From Burkholderia sp. D-99 (GTDB lineage Bacteria; Pseudomonadota; Gammaproteobacteria; Burkholderiales; Burkholderiaceae): a DNA stretch of 64,000 bases. The number at the start of each line of letters is the position of its first letter. Position 1 is the first letter of the stretch. The position numbers were made by a program, and so were the translations under genes. Of this stretch, positions 18,358-26,679 are shown in pieces. A model generated the notes under the pieces. It had not been told where the DNA came from. It ran no database searches and saw nothing but the letters and a program-made list of their open reading frames with translations. The stretch is from NCBI RefSeq assembly GCF_011605345.1, contig NZ_JAAOXM010000002.1, positions 248,001 through 312,000 on the forward strand. Direction: 5' to 3'.

Positions 18358-19485
18358 TCAGAACTTCTGGCGGATGCCGACCACCACCGCCACCTGCGAC
18401 GTCGTCGACGACGCGCTGTCGGTGCCGTCGATCCACGCCTGGCCGACACCCGACGACGCCTTCTGGTAGAAGCCGTTCACGTACACGTCGGTGCGCTTGG
18501 ACAGCAGGTACTGCAGGCCAGCCGATACCTGGTGGTAGTGGCCGCTGTCGCTGGCGCGCGCGACCTGCGTGTAGGTGTAGCCGGCCGCCGCCATCAGTGC
18601 CGGCGTGATCATGTAGCGCAGGCTGCCTTCGTAGTTGTTGAAGCGAAGCGCGCCGCCCGTTGCCTGCCCGAAGTTCGAGCCCGTGTACAGCAGGCCGAGC
18701 GTGGCCGGCCCGATCGCGTAGCTGCCGCCCGCTCCCCAGATCTGCTGGCGGATCGCGTTCCCGAGGCTCGCACCGAACACCGATGCCGACGACGGATAGT
18801 AGTTATCCGAAGCAACTGCGCCGCTCGTGCTGACCGCCGGATGGTTCACGCGCGCATACGCGGCGCCCGCGTTGAGCGGCCCGTTCACATACGTGACGCC
18901 CGCGCTCCAGCTGTTGTCGTTCGCGAAGCCGGTCGAGTTCGAGAAGCCGTACACGAGGTTCGCCTGCAGGCCCGCAACCGTCGGCGATACATACTTCACC
19001 GCGTTGTTGAGACGGAACGTGTTGTTGATGTCGTCGTTGTCGAACGGGTGCGTCGAGTACTGCGCGAGGAAGCTGCTCATCTGCAGCGAGCCGAGGATGT
19101 CCTGCGTCGAGTTGTACTGGCGGCCGAGCGTCACCGCGCCCCAGTTCGCGCCGCTCAGGCCGACCCACGCCGAACGCCCGAACATCCGGCCGCCCTGCCC
19201 GAGCGCGCCGTTCGCGACGTTGAAGCCGTTCTCGAGTCGGAAGTTCGCCTTCAGGCCGCCGCCGAGATCCTCTGAGCCGATCAAGCCCCAGCGCGGGCCC
19301 GATTCATTGCCGCCCGTGAATTGCCACAATGCATGGCCCTTCGCGTTGTTCGTGTAGGTCACGCCGGCGTCGACGATCCCGTACAGCGTCACCGTCGACT
19401 GCGCGTGCGCGGCGCCGGCAAACAGCATTGCAATGGCCGCGTTCATGCATGCGACGCCCGTCTTCCTGTCCATCATTCGCACCAT
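18358..19485 (-). CDS. Gram-negative trimeric porin
   Basis: About 375 residues. The signal peptide ends in 'MLFAGAAHA' and the mature chain starts QSTVTLYGIVDAGVTYTNNA, the hallmark of Burkholderia/Bordetella porins; 'GSEDLGGGLKANFRLENGFN' is the conserved second and third strand region and the chain ends in 'VGIRQKF' with terminal Phe for outer-membrane insertion. The frame extends further upstream (to 19623), but GGAG nine bases before 19485 and the signal-peptide length favour this start. First gene of the operon with DUF3311, the symporter and the amidohydrolase. Confidence 0.88.
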   Translation of the reverse strand: MVRMMDRKTGVACMNAAIAMLFAGAAHAQSTVTLYGIVDAGVTYTNNAKGHALWQFTGGNESGPRWGLIGSEDLGGGLKANFRLENGFNVANGALGQGGRMFGRSAWVGLSGANWGAVTLGRQYNSTQDILGSLQMSSFLAQYSTHPFDNDDINNTFRLNNAVKYVSPTVAGLQANLVYGFSNSTGFANDNSWSAGVTYVNGPLNAGAAYARVNHPAVSTSGAVASDNYYPSSASVFGASLGNAIRQQIWGAGGSYAIGPATLGLLYTGSNFGQATGGALRFNNYEGSLRYMITPALMAAAGYTYTQVARASDSGHYHQVSAGLQYLLSKRTDVYVNGFYQKASSGVGQAWIDGTDSASSTTSQVAVVVGIRQKF

Positions 19486-19842
19486 CTCCGTCATCTCCTC
19501 TCCAAACCTGCTCATCGATGTTGTGTTGTGTTTTGTCGTCCTGCCCATGCATCCCGATCGAGTTGTATAGACAGTCGCTGGATGGTATCCAGCCGCAATC
19601 ACATCAAGAAATGAAATGTTCAACTGGTCGGCAGTTGAAAATCGAATGGCAGGCGACGGGAAGGGAGATGGGCGAAGTCCGGGCGACCTCGCAAGAGAAA
19701 CGAAAGCGCGGAAGTCCGCACGATGCGGCGCGTTTTGGTCAGACGTGAATGGCTTGCGTAAGCAAGCTGACGATTCGGCGACGCGCGATGCGGCTATACG
19801 GTTTTCCCTGACAGCCGATGCACCGCGCGTCCGGGGGGCGTG

Positions 19843-21339
19843 TTATCGCAGTTTCTCGGCGACCGCGCGCGCCACCATGCTCAGCGCGTCGCCGCGTTCG
19901 AGCGCGGCGCGCTGCCGTGTCGCCTGGCCCTGCGCACCGAGTGCCCGCGGCGCGAAGTCCGGCGACGACGAGAACTTGACGATCGTCAGCGCGGCCTTCG
20001 GATCGACGAGGATCGACTGGCCGAAGCGCCCCGCCGCCGCGAACGAGCCGTCGCCGTCGTTCACCTGATACCAGTAGTCGCGATACGCATAACCGTCCTT
20101 GCCGGGAACCACGTTGCCCTTCGCGAACAGCGCCGCGTTGTGCGCAGGCTGCAGCGCCGCGCGAATCGTTGCGGCGGGCAGTGTGCCGGACGCGCCGCCG
20201 AGCCCGGTGCGCACGCGTTCCGCGAAGCGTGCGGCATCGCGCAGCGTCGTATACAGCCCGCCGCTCGCCATCGCCATCGCGTTGCGGTCCACGGCGACGT
20301 AGGCATCGTCTTCCGCGAATTCGCGCCACAGCCACCGCTCGACCAGCGCGCTCCACGATTGCCCCGTCGCGCGCTGCATCGCCCACGCGACGGCTTCCGG
20401 CGAGCCGTTCTGGTAGAACCACATGCTGCCGGGCGCCACGTCCGGCACGCGCTGCACGGTCTGCAGGAACTCGACGATGCTGGCCGGCGCGCCTTCGCGG
20501 TGCGGCACCAGCCCGACCGCGCCGAACAGGCCGAGATCGGGCGGCACGCCCGGCGTATAGGCGGTGGGCACTTCCATGTCCAGGTTCTGCTGCAGCGTCG
20601 CGCTGCCGAACGGCGTGTCGGCCAGTTCCGGCACCGCGCGCGACAGCTGCGCGCCCGCATCGAGCACACCCGATTCGATCATCTGCGCGGCCAGCAGGCC
20701 CGTCACCGATTTCGTCATCGACGCCCATGCGTGCGGCTGATCGGGCCGGAAGCCGTCGAAATACCGCTCGTAGACGATCCGGCCGCGCTGCACGACGATG
20801 AAGCCGTCGGTATGGGTCGCGCGCAGGTACGCGTCGAGCGTCAGCGTCTCGCCGCCGATCGTCACCGGCAGCGCGTCGAGGCCGGGCGCCGGGTGCTCGG
20901 GCAGCGGCATCGGCGCGGCCGCGTGCCGGATGCCGGCCGTCGGCGCGAGCAGCCGCGTGTTGCTCAACGCCCAGCGCAGTCGCGCGGGCGTGAACGCGTT
21001 CGCCTTGTTGACCGCCTGGTCGGCCGGCGGCGGAAAGCCCTGCATCACGCCCGGCGCGGCAACGTCGGTCGCGGTGGTCGCGGTGGTCGCGGTGGTCGCA
21101 GTGGGCGCGGTGGGCGCGGTGGTCGCGGTGGTCGCGGTGGTCGCGGTGGGCGCAGTGGGTGCAGTGGGCGCAGTGGGTGCAGTGGGCGCAGTGGGCGCAG
21201 TGGGCGCAGTGGGCGCGGTGGGCGCGGTGGGCGCAGCGGGCGCAGCGGTCGCGGCAAGCGTGAGCCCGCCGGCCAGCACGAAGGTGCCGGCCAGCCGGCG
21301 GGTGCGACGGGTAGCCGTCAAGCTTCGATGAATTCGCAT
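19843..21339 (-). CDS. Beta-lactamase-fold serine hydrolase (EstB/NylB-like) with a Pro/Thr-rich repeat linker
   Basis: 498 residues. A signal-like N-terminus (MRIHRSLTATRRTRRLAGTF, then a hydrophobic stretch) is followed by a roughly 60-residue linker of A-P-T and A-T-T triplets encoded by a 9-bp tandem repeat. The catalytic domain has S-x-x-K in 'WASMTKSVTGLLA', Y-x-N in 'WFYQNGSPEAVAW' and a late 'GRFGQSILVDP' strand, matching class-C-like esterases and 6-aminohexanoate-dimer hydrolases. It probably hydrolyses an ester or amide in the periplasm. Last gene of the porin/BON block. The linker is expected to differ in length between strains. Confidence 0.82.
   Translation of the reverse strand: MRIHRSLTATRRTRRLAGTFVLAGGLTLAATAAPAAPTAPTAPTAPTAPTAPTAPTAPTAPTAPTATTATTATTAPTAPTATTATTATTATDVAAPGVMQGFPPPADQAVNKANAFTPARLRWALSNTRLLAPTAGIRHAAAPMPLPEHPAPGLDALPVTIGGETLTLDAYLRATHTDGFIVVQRGRIVYERYFDGFRPDQPHAWASMTKSVTGLLAAQMIESGVLDAGAQLSRAVPELADTPFGSATLQQNLDMEVPTAYTPGVPPDLGLFGAVGLVPHREGAPASIVEFLQTVQRVPDVAPGSMWFYQNGSPEAVAWAMQRATGQSWSALVERWLWREFAEDDAYVAVDRNAMAMASGGLYTTLRDAARFAERVRTGLGGASGTLPAATIRAALQPAHNAALFAKGNVVPGKDGYAYRDYWYQVNDGDGSFAAAGRFGQSILVDPKAALTIVKFSSSPDFAPRALGAQGQATRQRAALERGDALSMVARAVAEKLR
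21064..21254 (-). repeat. 9-bp tandem repeat encoding (Ala-Pro/Thr-Thr)n
   Basis: About 21 degenerate units of the kind GTCGCGGTG or GGCGCAGTG on the plus strand, coding A-P-T or A-T-T triplets in the serine hydrolase. Length changes would keep the frame. Confidence 0.9.
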
Positions 21340-21386
21340 CGAGTCATGCCTCGTAGTGGAAAGTGAACGGGCGACGTGCCCGGCAA

Positions 21387-21776
21387 TCAGGGTTGCTGGC
21401 CGTCGATTCGCAACAGGTTCGACACCGACGCGACACCGTCGACGCGCCGCGCGGCCGCCGCCGCGAGATTCGCCTGGTTCGTATCCGTGACCGAGCCGGC
21501 CAGCGTCACGTTGCCGTCGCGCGCCCGCACGAGGATGCGCGTCGCGTTCAGGTTTCGGGTGCGCGCGAGCGCCGTGCCGACGCGGCGTTGCAGCTTGCGG
21601 TCGGCTGCCTTGCGTTGCGCCGGCGACAGGCCGGCCGGCGCAGACGCCTGCGCGGTGTCCTGCACGGGTGCCGATGACGGGGCCGCCGCGCTCGCGGCGT
21701 CGGATTGCGCATGGGCGGCGACGGTGCAGCACATTGCCATCAGCAGCCCCGCGGCAAGTCGGGATGAAGTACGCAT
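21387..21776 (-). CDS. BON-domain periplasmic protein
   Basis: 129 residues. The signal peptide MRTSSRLAAGLLMAMCCTVA ends at 'AHA'. An Ala/Ser/Pro-rich spacer precedes a single BON domain: 'LQRRVGTALARTRNLNATRI', 'VRARDGNVTLAGSVTDTNQA' and 'ARRVDGVASVSNLL'. BON domains (OsmY-like) bind membranes or envelope partners. Lies between a porin gene and a serine hydrolase gene on the same strand, 38 and 47 bases from them, so it is probably cotranscribed. Confidence 0.85.
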   Translation of the reverse strand: MRTSSRLAAGLLMAMCCTVAAHAQSDAASAAAPSSAPVQDTAQASAPAGLSPAQRKAADRKLQRRVGTALARTRNLNATRILVRARDGNVTLAGSVTDTNQANLAAAAARRVDGVASVSNLLRIDGQQP

Positions 21777-21814
21777 GATCGAATCACACTCCGGAAAAGC
21801 GGTTGAAGGAAATC

Positions 21815-22873
21815 TCAGAACTGCGTCATCAGCCCGATCGACACGCCGGTCGTCGCGCTCGCGCCGCGCCGCAGGTTCAGCGCCGAGATCGTCGCGGGGT
21901 CGCGCATGTACGCGCCCGTCATCCCGTTGCGGTCGACTTCGACATACAGCTCGGTGCGCTTCGACAGGAAATACTCGGCGATCGCATAGGTCGTCAGCTT
22001 GTGGCCGTCCGCGCCCGACGCGTTGCCGAGATTGCGCGCGCGGTCGTAGAACGCGGCCGCGCTCAACTGTACCGATGGCAGCGGCTGCACGACGACGCCG
22101 AACGACGGGATGTCGTCGCGCCGCGACGGCGCGCCGGCCTTGTTCGCGGTCACGTTCAGCGACGCATAACTCAGGTAGAAGCGTGCGCGGCCGAGCTGCA
22201 GCGTGCCGCCGGCCTGAATCGTCTGCGCCGACTGCGTACCGTCCGGGCTGTACGTCTTCGCGTACGACGCGCCGCCCATCAGGTCGGCCAGCGTATACAT
22301 CGCGGCCGCCGAATAGTTGGTGCCCGCGCGCGACGCGCCCGCGACGCCGCCCGGCGAATAACTCGCACCGACCCTCAGCCCGCCCGCCTGCCCGAGATAC
22401 TTGATCGTGTTGTTGAAACGCGAATCGAGCGTGAAGAAGTTGCCGTCGAACAGCACACCCGGCTCGACCGCGAGCGACTGCCCGCGCCCGCCGAGCGGAT
22501 CGAGCGCGATGCCGAGATCCTCGGCCGCGTTGAACTGGCGGCCGAGCGTCACGCGGCCGAAGTCGCCCGACAGGCCGACATACGCGGCTTGCGAAAACAG
22601 CGTGCCGGCCGTCTTCACCGCACCGGTGCCGCTGTTGAACGCGCCATCGAGCACGAACAGCGCCTTCAGCCCGCCGCCGAGATCCTCCTTGCCGCGCAGG
22701 CCGAACTCGTTGCCCGCGATGATGTTGTTGTTGAAGCCGACCTGACTGCCGCCCGGCAACCCGTTGACCCAGCGCACGCCGCCGCCGATCCGGCCGAACA
22801 GCGTCACGCTGGACTGCGCGTGCGCGGCCCCCGAAAGCGCGCCGATCAGCGCCGCCACCATCACCTTTCTCAT
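21815..22873 (-). CDS. Gram-negative trimeric porin
   Basis: 352 residues. The signal peptide MRKVMVAALIGALSGAAHA is followed by QSSVTLFGRIGGGVRWVNGL; 'GLRGKEDLGGGLKALFVLDG' and the C-terminal 'GLMTQF' with terminal Phe complete the porin pattern. The start is set by GGAGGAG six bases before the ATG; an in-frame ATG at 22921 would disrupt the signal peptide. It follows a transporter gene on the same strand and probably supplies outer-membrane uptake for the acyl-CoA pathway upstream. Confidence 0.88.
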   Translation of the reverse strand: MRKVMVAALIGALSGAAHAQSSVTLFGRIGGGVRWVNGLPGGSQVGFNNNIIAGNEFGLRGKEDLGGGLKALFVLDGAFNSGTGAVKTAGTLFSQAAYVGLSGDFGRVTLGRQFNAAEDLGIALDPLGGRGQSLAVEPGVLFDGNFFTLDSRFNNTIKYLGQAGGLRVGASYSPGGVAGASRAGTNYSAAAMYTLADLMGGASYAKTYSPDGTQSAQTIQAGGTLQLGRARFYLSYASLNVTANKAGAPSRRDDIPSFGVVVQPLPSVQLSAAAFYDRARNLGNASGADGHKLTTYAIAEYFLSKRTELYVEVDRNGMTGAYMRDPATISALNLRRGASATTGVSIGLMTQF

Positions 22874-22982
22874 GCGTCTCCTCCTTGTTGTCGAATCGTC
22901 TCTTTCTTGCTTTCCTGCCAATCGATAAGGATTACTGCACTTTTAGAATGCTCGTTGTTCCGACACGACCGATGCCGCGGCG

Positions 22983-24302
22983 TTAGCCGCGCGACTCGCG
23001 CATCGCGCCCGGCGTGTCGTGCGGCCGTTGCGCCAGCCGGCGCACCGAACGCTGCGGATCGAGAAACAGCACGCCGAACACGCCGCACAGCACGAGCACC
23101 ACGCCGCACACGAGGCTCGCCTGCTCGAAGCCGCGCGCGGTCGACGCGCCGGCCGCCTCGATCAACAAGCCCGTCACGATCGGTGCGCCGAGGCCCGCGA
23201 GCGACGCGAAGCCGTTGCTGAGCGCAAGCACGCCGCCGCGCTGTGCATCGGGTGTGACTTCGGCCAGCATCGCGGGGCCGATCGAATACATGGTCAGCGT
23301 CATCCCGCTGCCGAGCGTCAGCGCCGCGAGCTTCGCCGCGCGCGGCAGGTCCGGCAGCGCAAGCGCCGCCAGCAGCAGCCCCGCGATCGCCAGCGTCGTC
23401 GCGACGAACACGCCACGCCCGTAACGCGACGGCACCCCGCGCGCGAGCAGCATCTGCGACAGCCACGCGAGCGCGAGGCTCAGCGGCGACGTGACGGCGA
23501 CGAACAGCGCGAACATCCGCCCCGCCGCATGCGGCTCGAATCCGAGCCCGAGTTGCAGATAGGCCGGCATCCACGTCAGGCTCATCGCCAGGATCCAGTT
23601 CGCCGCGAAATGCCCGAGGAAATTGCCGATCACCGTGCGATCGGTCAGCAGCAGCCCGTACGGCACGCGTTCGTCGCGCGCGACGCCGGCCGCCCCCGCC
23701 ACGCGGCCGCCGCGCACGAGCGTGCCCTCCTCGCCGCATGCGGCCCACGCGACGCACCACAACGCGCCGAGCGCCGCGAGCACCGCGAAGTTCGCGCGCC
23801 AACCCCAGTGCGTCGTCACGACCGGAATCGACAGGCCGGCGATCAGCATGCCGAGCGCGCTGCCCTGATGCAGCAACGCGACCGGCAGGTTGCGCCGCGC
23901 ATCCGGAAACCACTTGTAGAGCGCATGCACGGCAACCGGCGACGCAGGCCCTTCGCCCGCGCCGAGCAACACGCGGCACCCGATCACGACCCAGATCGAC
24001 CCTGCGACCAGCATCGGCAACTGCAGCACCGACCACGCGGCCGCCATCCCGAACAGCAACCACTTCGCCGGCCAGCGGTTCGCGGCGATGCCGCCCGCGA
24101 CGGCCGCGACCGCGAACAGCCAGTTGAGGCTGCCGCCGATCAGGCCGAACTGCGTCGGGCTCAGATGCAGCTCGCGCATCATCGGCACCGACACGAGCCC
24201 GAGCGCCACCTTGTCGAGAAAATTCACCAGCATCATCAGCGCGAGCATGATCGCGATCGACCATGCCCGTGCCGGGCGGTATTGCGTGTCGCCTGTCGTC
24301 AT
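22983..24302 (-). CDS. MFS transporter, anion:cation symporter (ACS) type
   Basis: 439 residues, 12 predicted membrane segments. 'MLALMMLVNFLDKVALGLVS' in helix 1 and 'GEGPASPVAVHALYKWFPDA' in the helix 4-5 loop are typical of the ACS family (phthalate, tartrate, hydroxybenzoate and galactarate carriers). It lies 42 bases after the CoA-transferase gene in the same direction and probably imports the organic acid used by that pathway. Confidence 0.85.
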   Translation of the reverse strand: MTTGDTQYRPARAWSIAIMLALMMLVNFLDKVALGLVSVPMMRELHLSPTQFGLIGGSLNWLFAVAAVAGGIAANRWPAKWLLFGMAAAWSVLQLPMLVAGSIWVVIGCRVLLGAGEGPASPVAVHALYKWFPDARRNLPVALLHQGSALGMLIAGLSIPVVTTHWGWRANFAVLAALGALWCVAWAACGEEGTLVRGGRVAGAAGVARDERVPYGLLLTDRTVIGNFLGHFAANWILAMSLTWMPAYLQLGLGFEPHAAGRMFALFVAVTSPLSLALAWLSQMLLARGVPSRYGRGVFVATTLAIAGLLLAALALPDLPRAAKLAALTLGSGMTLTMYSIGPAMLAEVTPDAQRGGVLALSNGFASLAGLGAPIVTGLLIEAAGASTARGFEQASLVCGVVLVLCGVFGVLFLDPQRSVRRLAQRPHDTPGAMRESRG

Positions 24303-24344
24303 CCGTGTCTCCGTGTTTTCTGTCAGGGCCGTCGTGTGCGGCCG

Positions 24345-25481
24345 CTAGGCGTCGTGCTCGCCGAGGCCCGGCACGTGTTCATCGCCGTCCGGCAGCCCCA
24401 GCGAGAACTTCACCGGGAAGCGCACGGCGAGCGCCCCGTCGATCTCGTGGGCGACGCCGCGCGCACGCACGTGCGGATCGGCGAACAGTTCGTCGGGGTC
24501 GGGGAGCGGCGACACCGGCAGGTCGAAGCCGCGCAGCATGCGCATCCAGTCGTCCAGCGTGCGGCTCGCGAACACCGACTTCAGCAGTTCGCTGACCTCG
24601 CACTTGTGCCGTTGGCGGCCGGCGCGGCGCGCAAAGCGCAGATCGCGCAGCGCCGGGAACGCATCGCCGAGCGCATCGCCCAACGTCATCCAGAACTTGT
24701 CCTCGAGGATGCCGAGCGCAAGATGGCGGCCGTCCGCTGTCTCGAACAGGTCGTTGTCGGGCATCACCCAAGGCGCGTCGGCGGGCGCTGCGCGATGCGT
24801 GCGCGACGCCCATGCGGCGGGCGCCGTCCACGCCAGCGTCGCGTCGTGGATCGACACATCGAGGTGCTGCCCCTGGCTGTTCGCACGCGCGCTCATCACG
24901 GCCACCGACAGCGCCAACGCCGCGTGCATCGCGGCGGCGTAGTCAGCGAGCCGCACGCGCGGCCGGCCGACCACGTCGTCGACCTGCGCCGGGATCGCCC
25001 AATAGCCGGCTTCCGCGAGGAAATTCAGGTCGTGGCCGGGGCGTGCCGCATTCGGGCCATCCTGTCCGTAGCCCGAAATCGAGCACATCACGATGCGCGG
25101 GTTGATGCGCGCGAGTGTGTCGTAGCCGATCCCGAGACGCGCCATCACGCCGGGCCGGAAGCCTTCGACGACGGCGTCGGCACGGCGCACGAGATCGAGA
25201 AAGCGGTCGCGATCCGCCGGCGCCTTCAGGTCGAGCGCGACCGACCGCTTGCCGCGGTTGAATTGCGCGAACACGGCGTCGCCGAGCAGGCGCGCCGCGT
25301 CACCGGTGAGCGGCGGCTCGATCTTGACGACGTCGGCGCCGAGCTGCCGAAGCAGCGCGCACGCATGCGGACCGGGCAGCAACTGGCTCAGGTCCAGGAT
25401 CGTCACGTCGTTCAGGCACGACCATGCGGGTTTCGCGTGCTGCTGCGCCGGTTCGTCGGCGTGCGGGGCATCGATCGTCAT
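24345..25481 (-). CDS. Class III CoA transferase (CaiB/BaiF family)
   Basis: 378 residues. 'VTILDLSQLLPGPHACALLR', 'GADVVKIEPPLTGDAAR' and 'NRGKRSVALDLKAPADRDRF' form the family signature, and 'GHDLNFLAEAGYW' carries the catalytic aspartate that forms the CoA-thioester anhydride. The enzyme moves CoA between carboxylic acids. Three bases separate it from the acyl-CoA dehydrogenase stop-start junction upstream, so tight coupling is expected. The substrate acid is unknown. Confidence 0.88.
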   Translation of the reverse strand: MTIDAPHADEPAQQHAKPAWSCLNDVTILDLSQLLPGPHACALLRQLGADVVKIEPPLTGDAARLLGDAVFAQFNRGKRSVALDLKAPADRDRFLDLVRRADAVVEGFRPGVMARLGIGYDTLARINPRIVMCSISGYGQDGPNAARPGHDLNFLAEAGYWAIPAQVDDVVGRPRVRLADYAAAMHAALALSVAVMSARANSQGQHLDVSIHDATLAWTAPAAWASRTHRAAPADAPWVMPDNDLFETADGRHLALGILEDKFWMTLGDALGDAFPALRDLRFARRAGRQRHKCEVSELLKSVFASRTLDDWMRMLRGFDLPVSPLPDPDELFADPHVRARGVAHEIDGALAVRFPVKFSLGLPDGDEHVPGLGEHDA

Positions 25482-25484
25482 CGC

Positions 25485-26666
25485 TCACGCTCCCGCGCCG
25501 GCTGGTTCGAGAATCGCCTTCGCAATCGTGTTGCGCTGGATCTCGCTCGTGCCGGTCAGGATCCGGAACATCCGCAGCTTGCGGAAGGTCTGCTCGACCG
25601 GATGGCCGCGCGTCACGCCGACGTTGCCGTGAATCTGCACGGCCTTGTCGGCGACCTCGAAGCAGCGTTCCGATACGAACAGCTTGCACGCGGCCGCCGC
25701 CATGCGCAGGTCGGCGCCCGCGTCGGCGAGCATGGCCGTGTGCGCGATCATGCTCTCGCACGCCCACAGCGCGGCGGCCATGTCGGCGAGCATGTGCTGG
25801 ATCGCCTGGAAGCGCGCGATCGGGCCGCCGAACTGCCGGCGCGTGCGTGCGTAGTCGAGCGATGCTCGATAGGCCGACATCGCGAGGCCGAGCATCGTCG
25901 GGCAATGCAGCAGCCGGTTCACGTTGATCCGCGACATGCCGAGCTTGAAGCCGTTGCCGACGCCGCCGAATACGTTTTCGCGCGGCACGCGCACGTTGTC
26001 GAAACGGATGTCCGCATCGATGTGCTGGCCCGACATCGGCACGTATTCGTGCTCGACGGTGACGCCCGGCAGGTCGAGATCGACGAGCACCGCCGTGATC
26101 TGCGGCGGCGTCGCGGCCGCGTCGGTCACGCACATCACGATCGCGAAATCGGCGAACGGCGCGCCGCTGATGTAGTGCTTCGTGCCGTTGATCACGAGCG
26201 AGTCTCCGTCCTCGACCGCCGTGGTGCGAATGCTCATCGCATCCGAGCCCGAGTGCGGTTCGGTCAGCGCGAAGCAGGTGGATTTCTCGCCGCGCATCAC
26301 CGGCTTGAAATAGCGTTCGAGCTGCGCGGGCGTCGCGTACTTCAGCATGTTGCCGACGCGCGGCGGCCCGCCCAGCTCGCCGAGCACGTGCGGCGCAAGC
26401 GCCGCGCCCGATGCGGCCAGGTCGGCTTTCAGCGCGCAGGTCTCGACGATCGACAGCCCCTTGCCGCCGATCGCGACGGGCAGGCTCGCCGTGTAGAAGC
26501 CGAGTTCGGACGAACGCTGCCACACACGGCGCAGCACATCGCGCGGCCACACGGCTTCGGAGTCCAGCCGCAGCTCGCGCTCGATCGGGCGCAATTCGTC
26601 GTCGACGAAGCGCAGCACGGCCGCGCGCAGCGCGACGAATTCGGGGCGATCCAGATGATCGAACAT
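25485..26666 (-). CDS. Acyl-CoA dehydrogenase
   Basis: 393 residues with the three-domain fold. 'FALTEPHSGSDAMSIRTTAV' is the FAD/substrate-binding loop in the middle domain, and 'RKLRMFRILTGTSEIQRNTI' is the C-terminal signature. The usual Glu of the I-Y-E-G-T motif (catalytic base in short/medium-chain enzymes) is Thr here, so the base must lie elsewhere, as in isovaleryl- or long-chain-type enzymes. It would desaturate the acyl-CoA made by the neighbouring synthetase or CoA transferase. Confidence 0.87.
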   Translation of the reverse strand: MFDHLDRPEFVALRAAVLRFVDDELRPIERELRLDSEAVWPRDVLRRVWQRSSELGFYTASLPVAIGGKGLSIVETCALKADLAASGAALAPHVLGELGGPPRVGNMLKYATPAQLERYFKPVMRGEKSTCFALTEPHSGSDAMSIRTTAVEDGDSLVINGTKHYISGAPFADFAIVMCVTDAAATPPQITAVLVDLDLPGVTVEHEYVPMSGQHIDADIRFDNVRVPRENVFGGVGNGFKLGMSRINVNRLLHCPTMLGLAMSAYRASLDYARTRRQFGGPIARFQAIQHMLADMAAALWACESMIAHTAMLADAGADLRMAAAACKLFVSERCFEVADKAVQIHGNVGVTRGHPVEQTFRKLRMFRILTGTSEIQRNTIAKAILEPAGAGA

Positions 26667-26679
26667 GGTGAGTTCTCCT

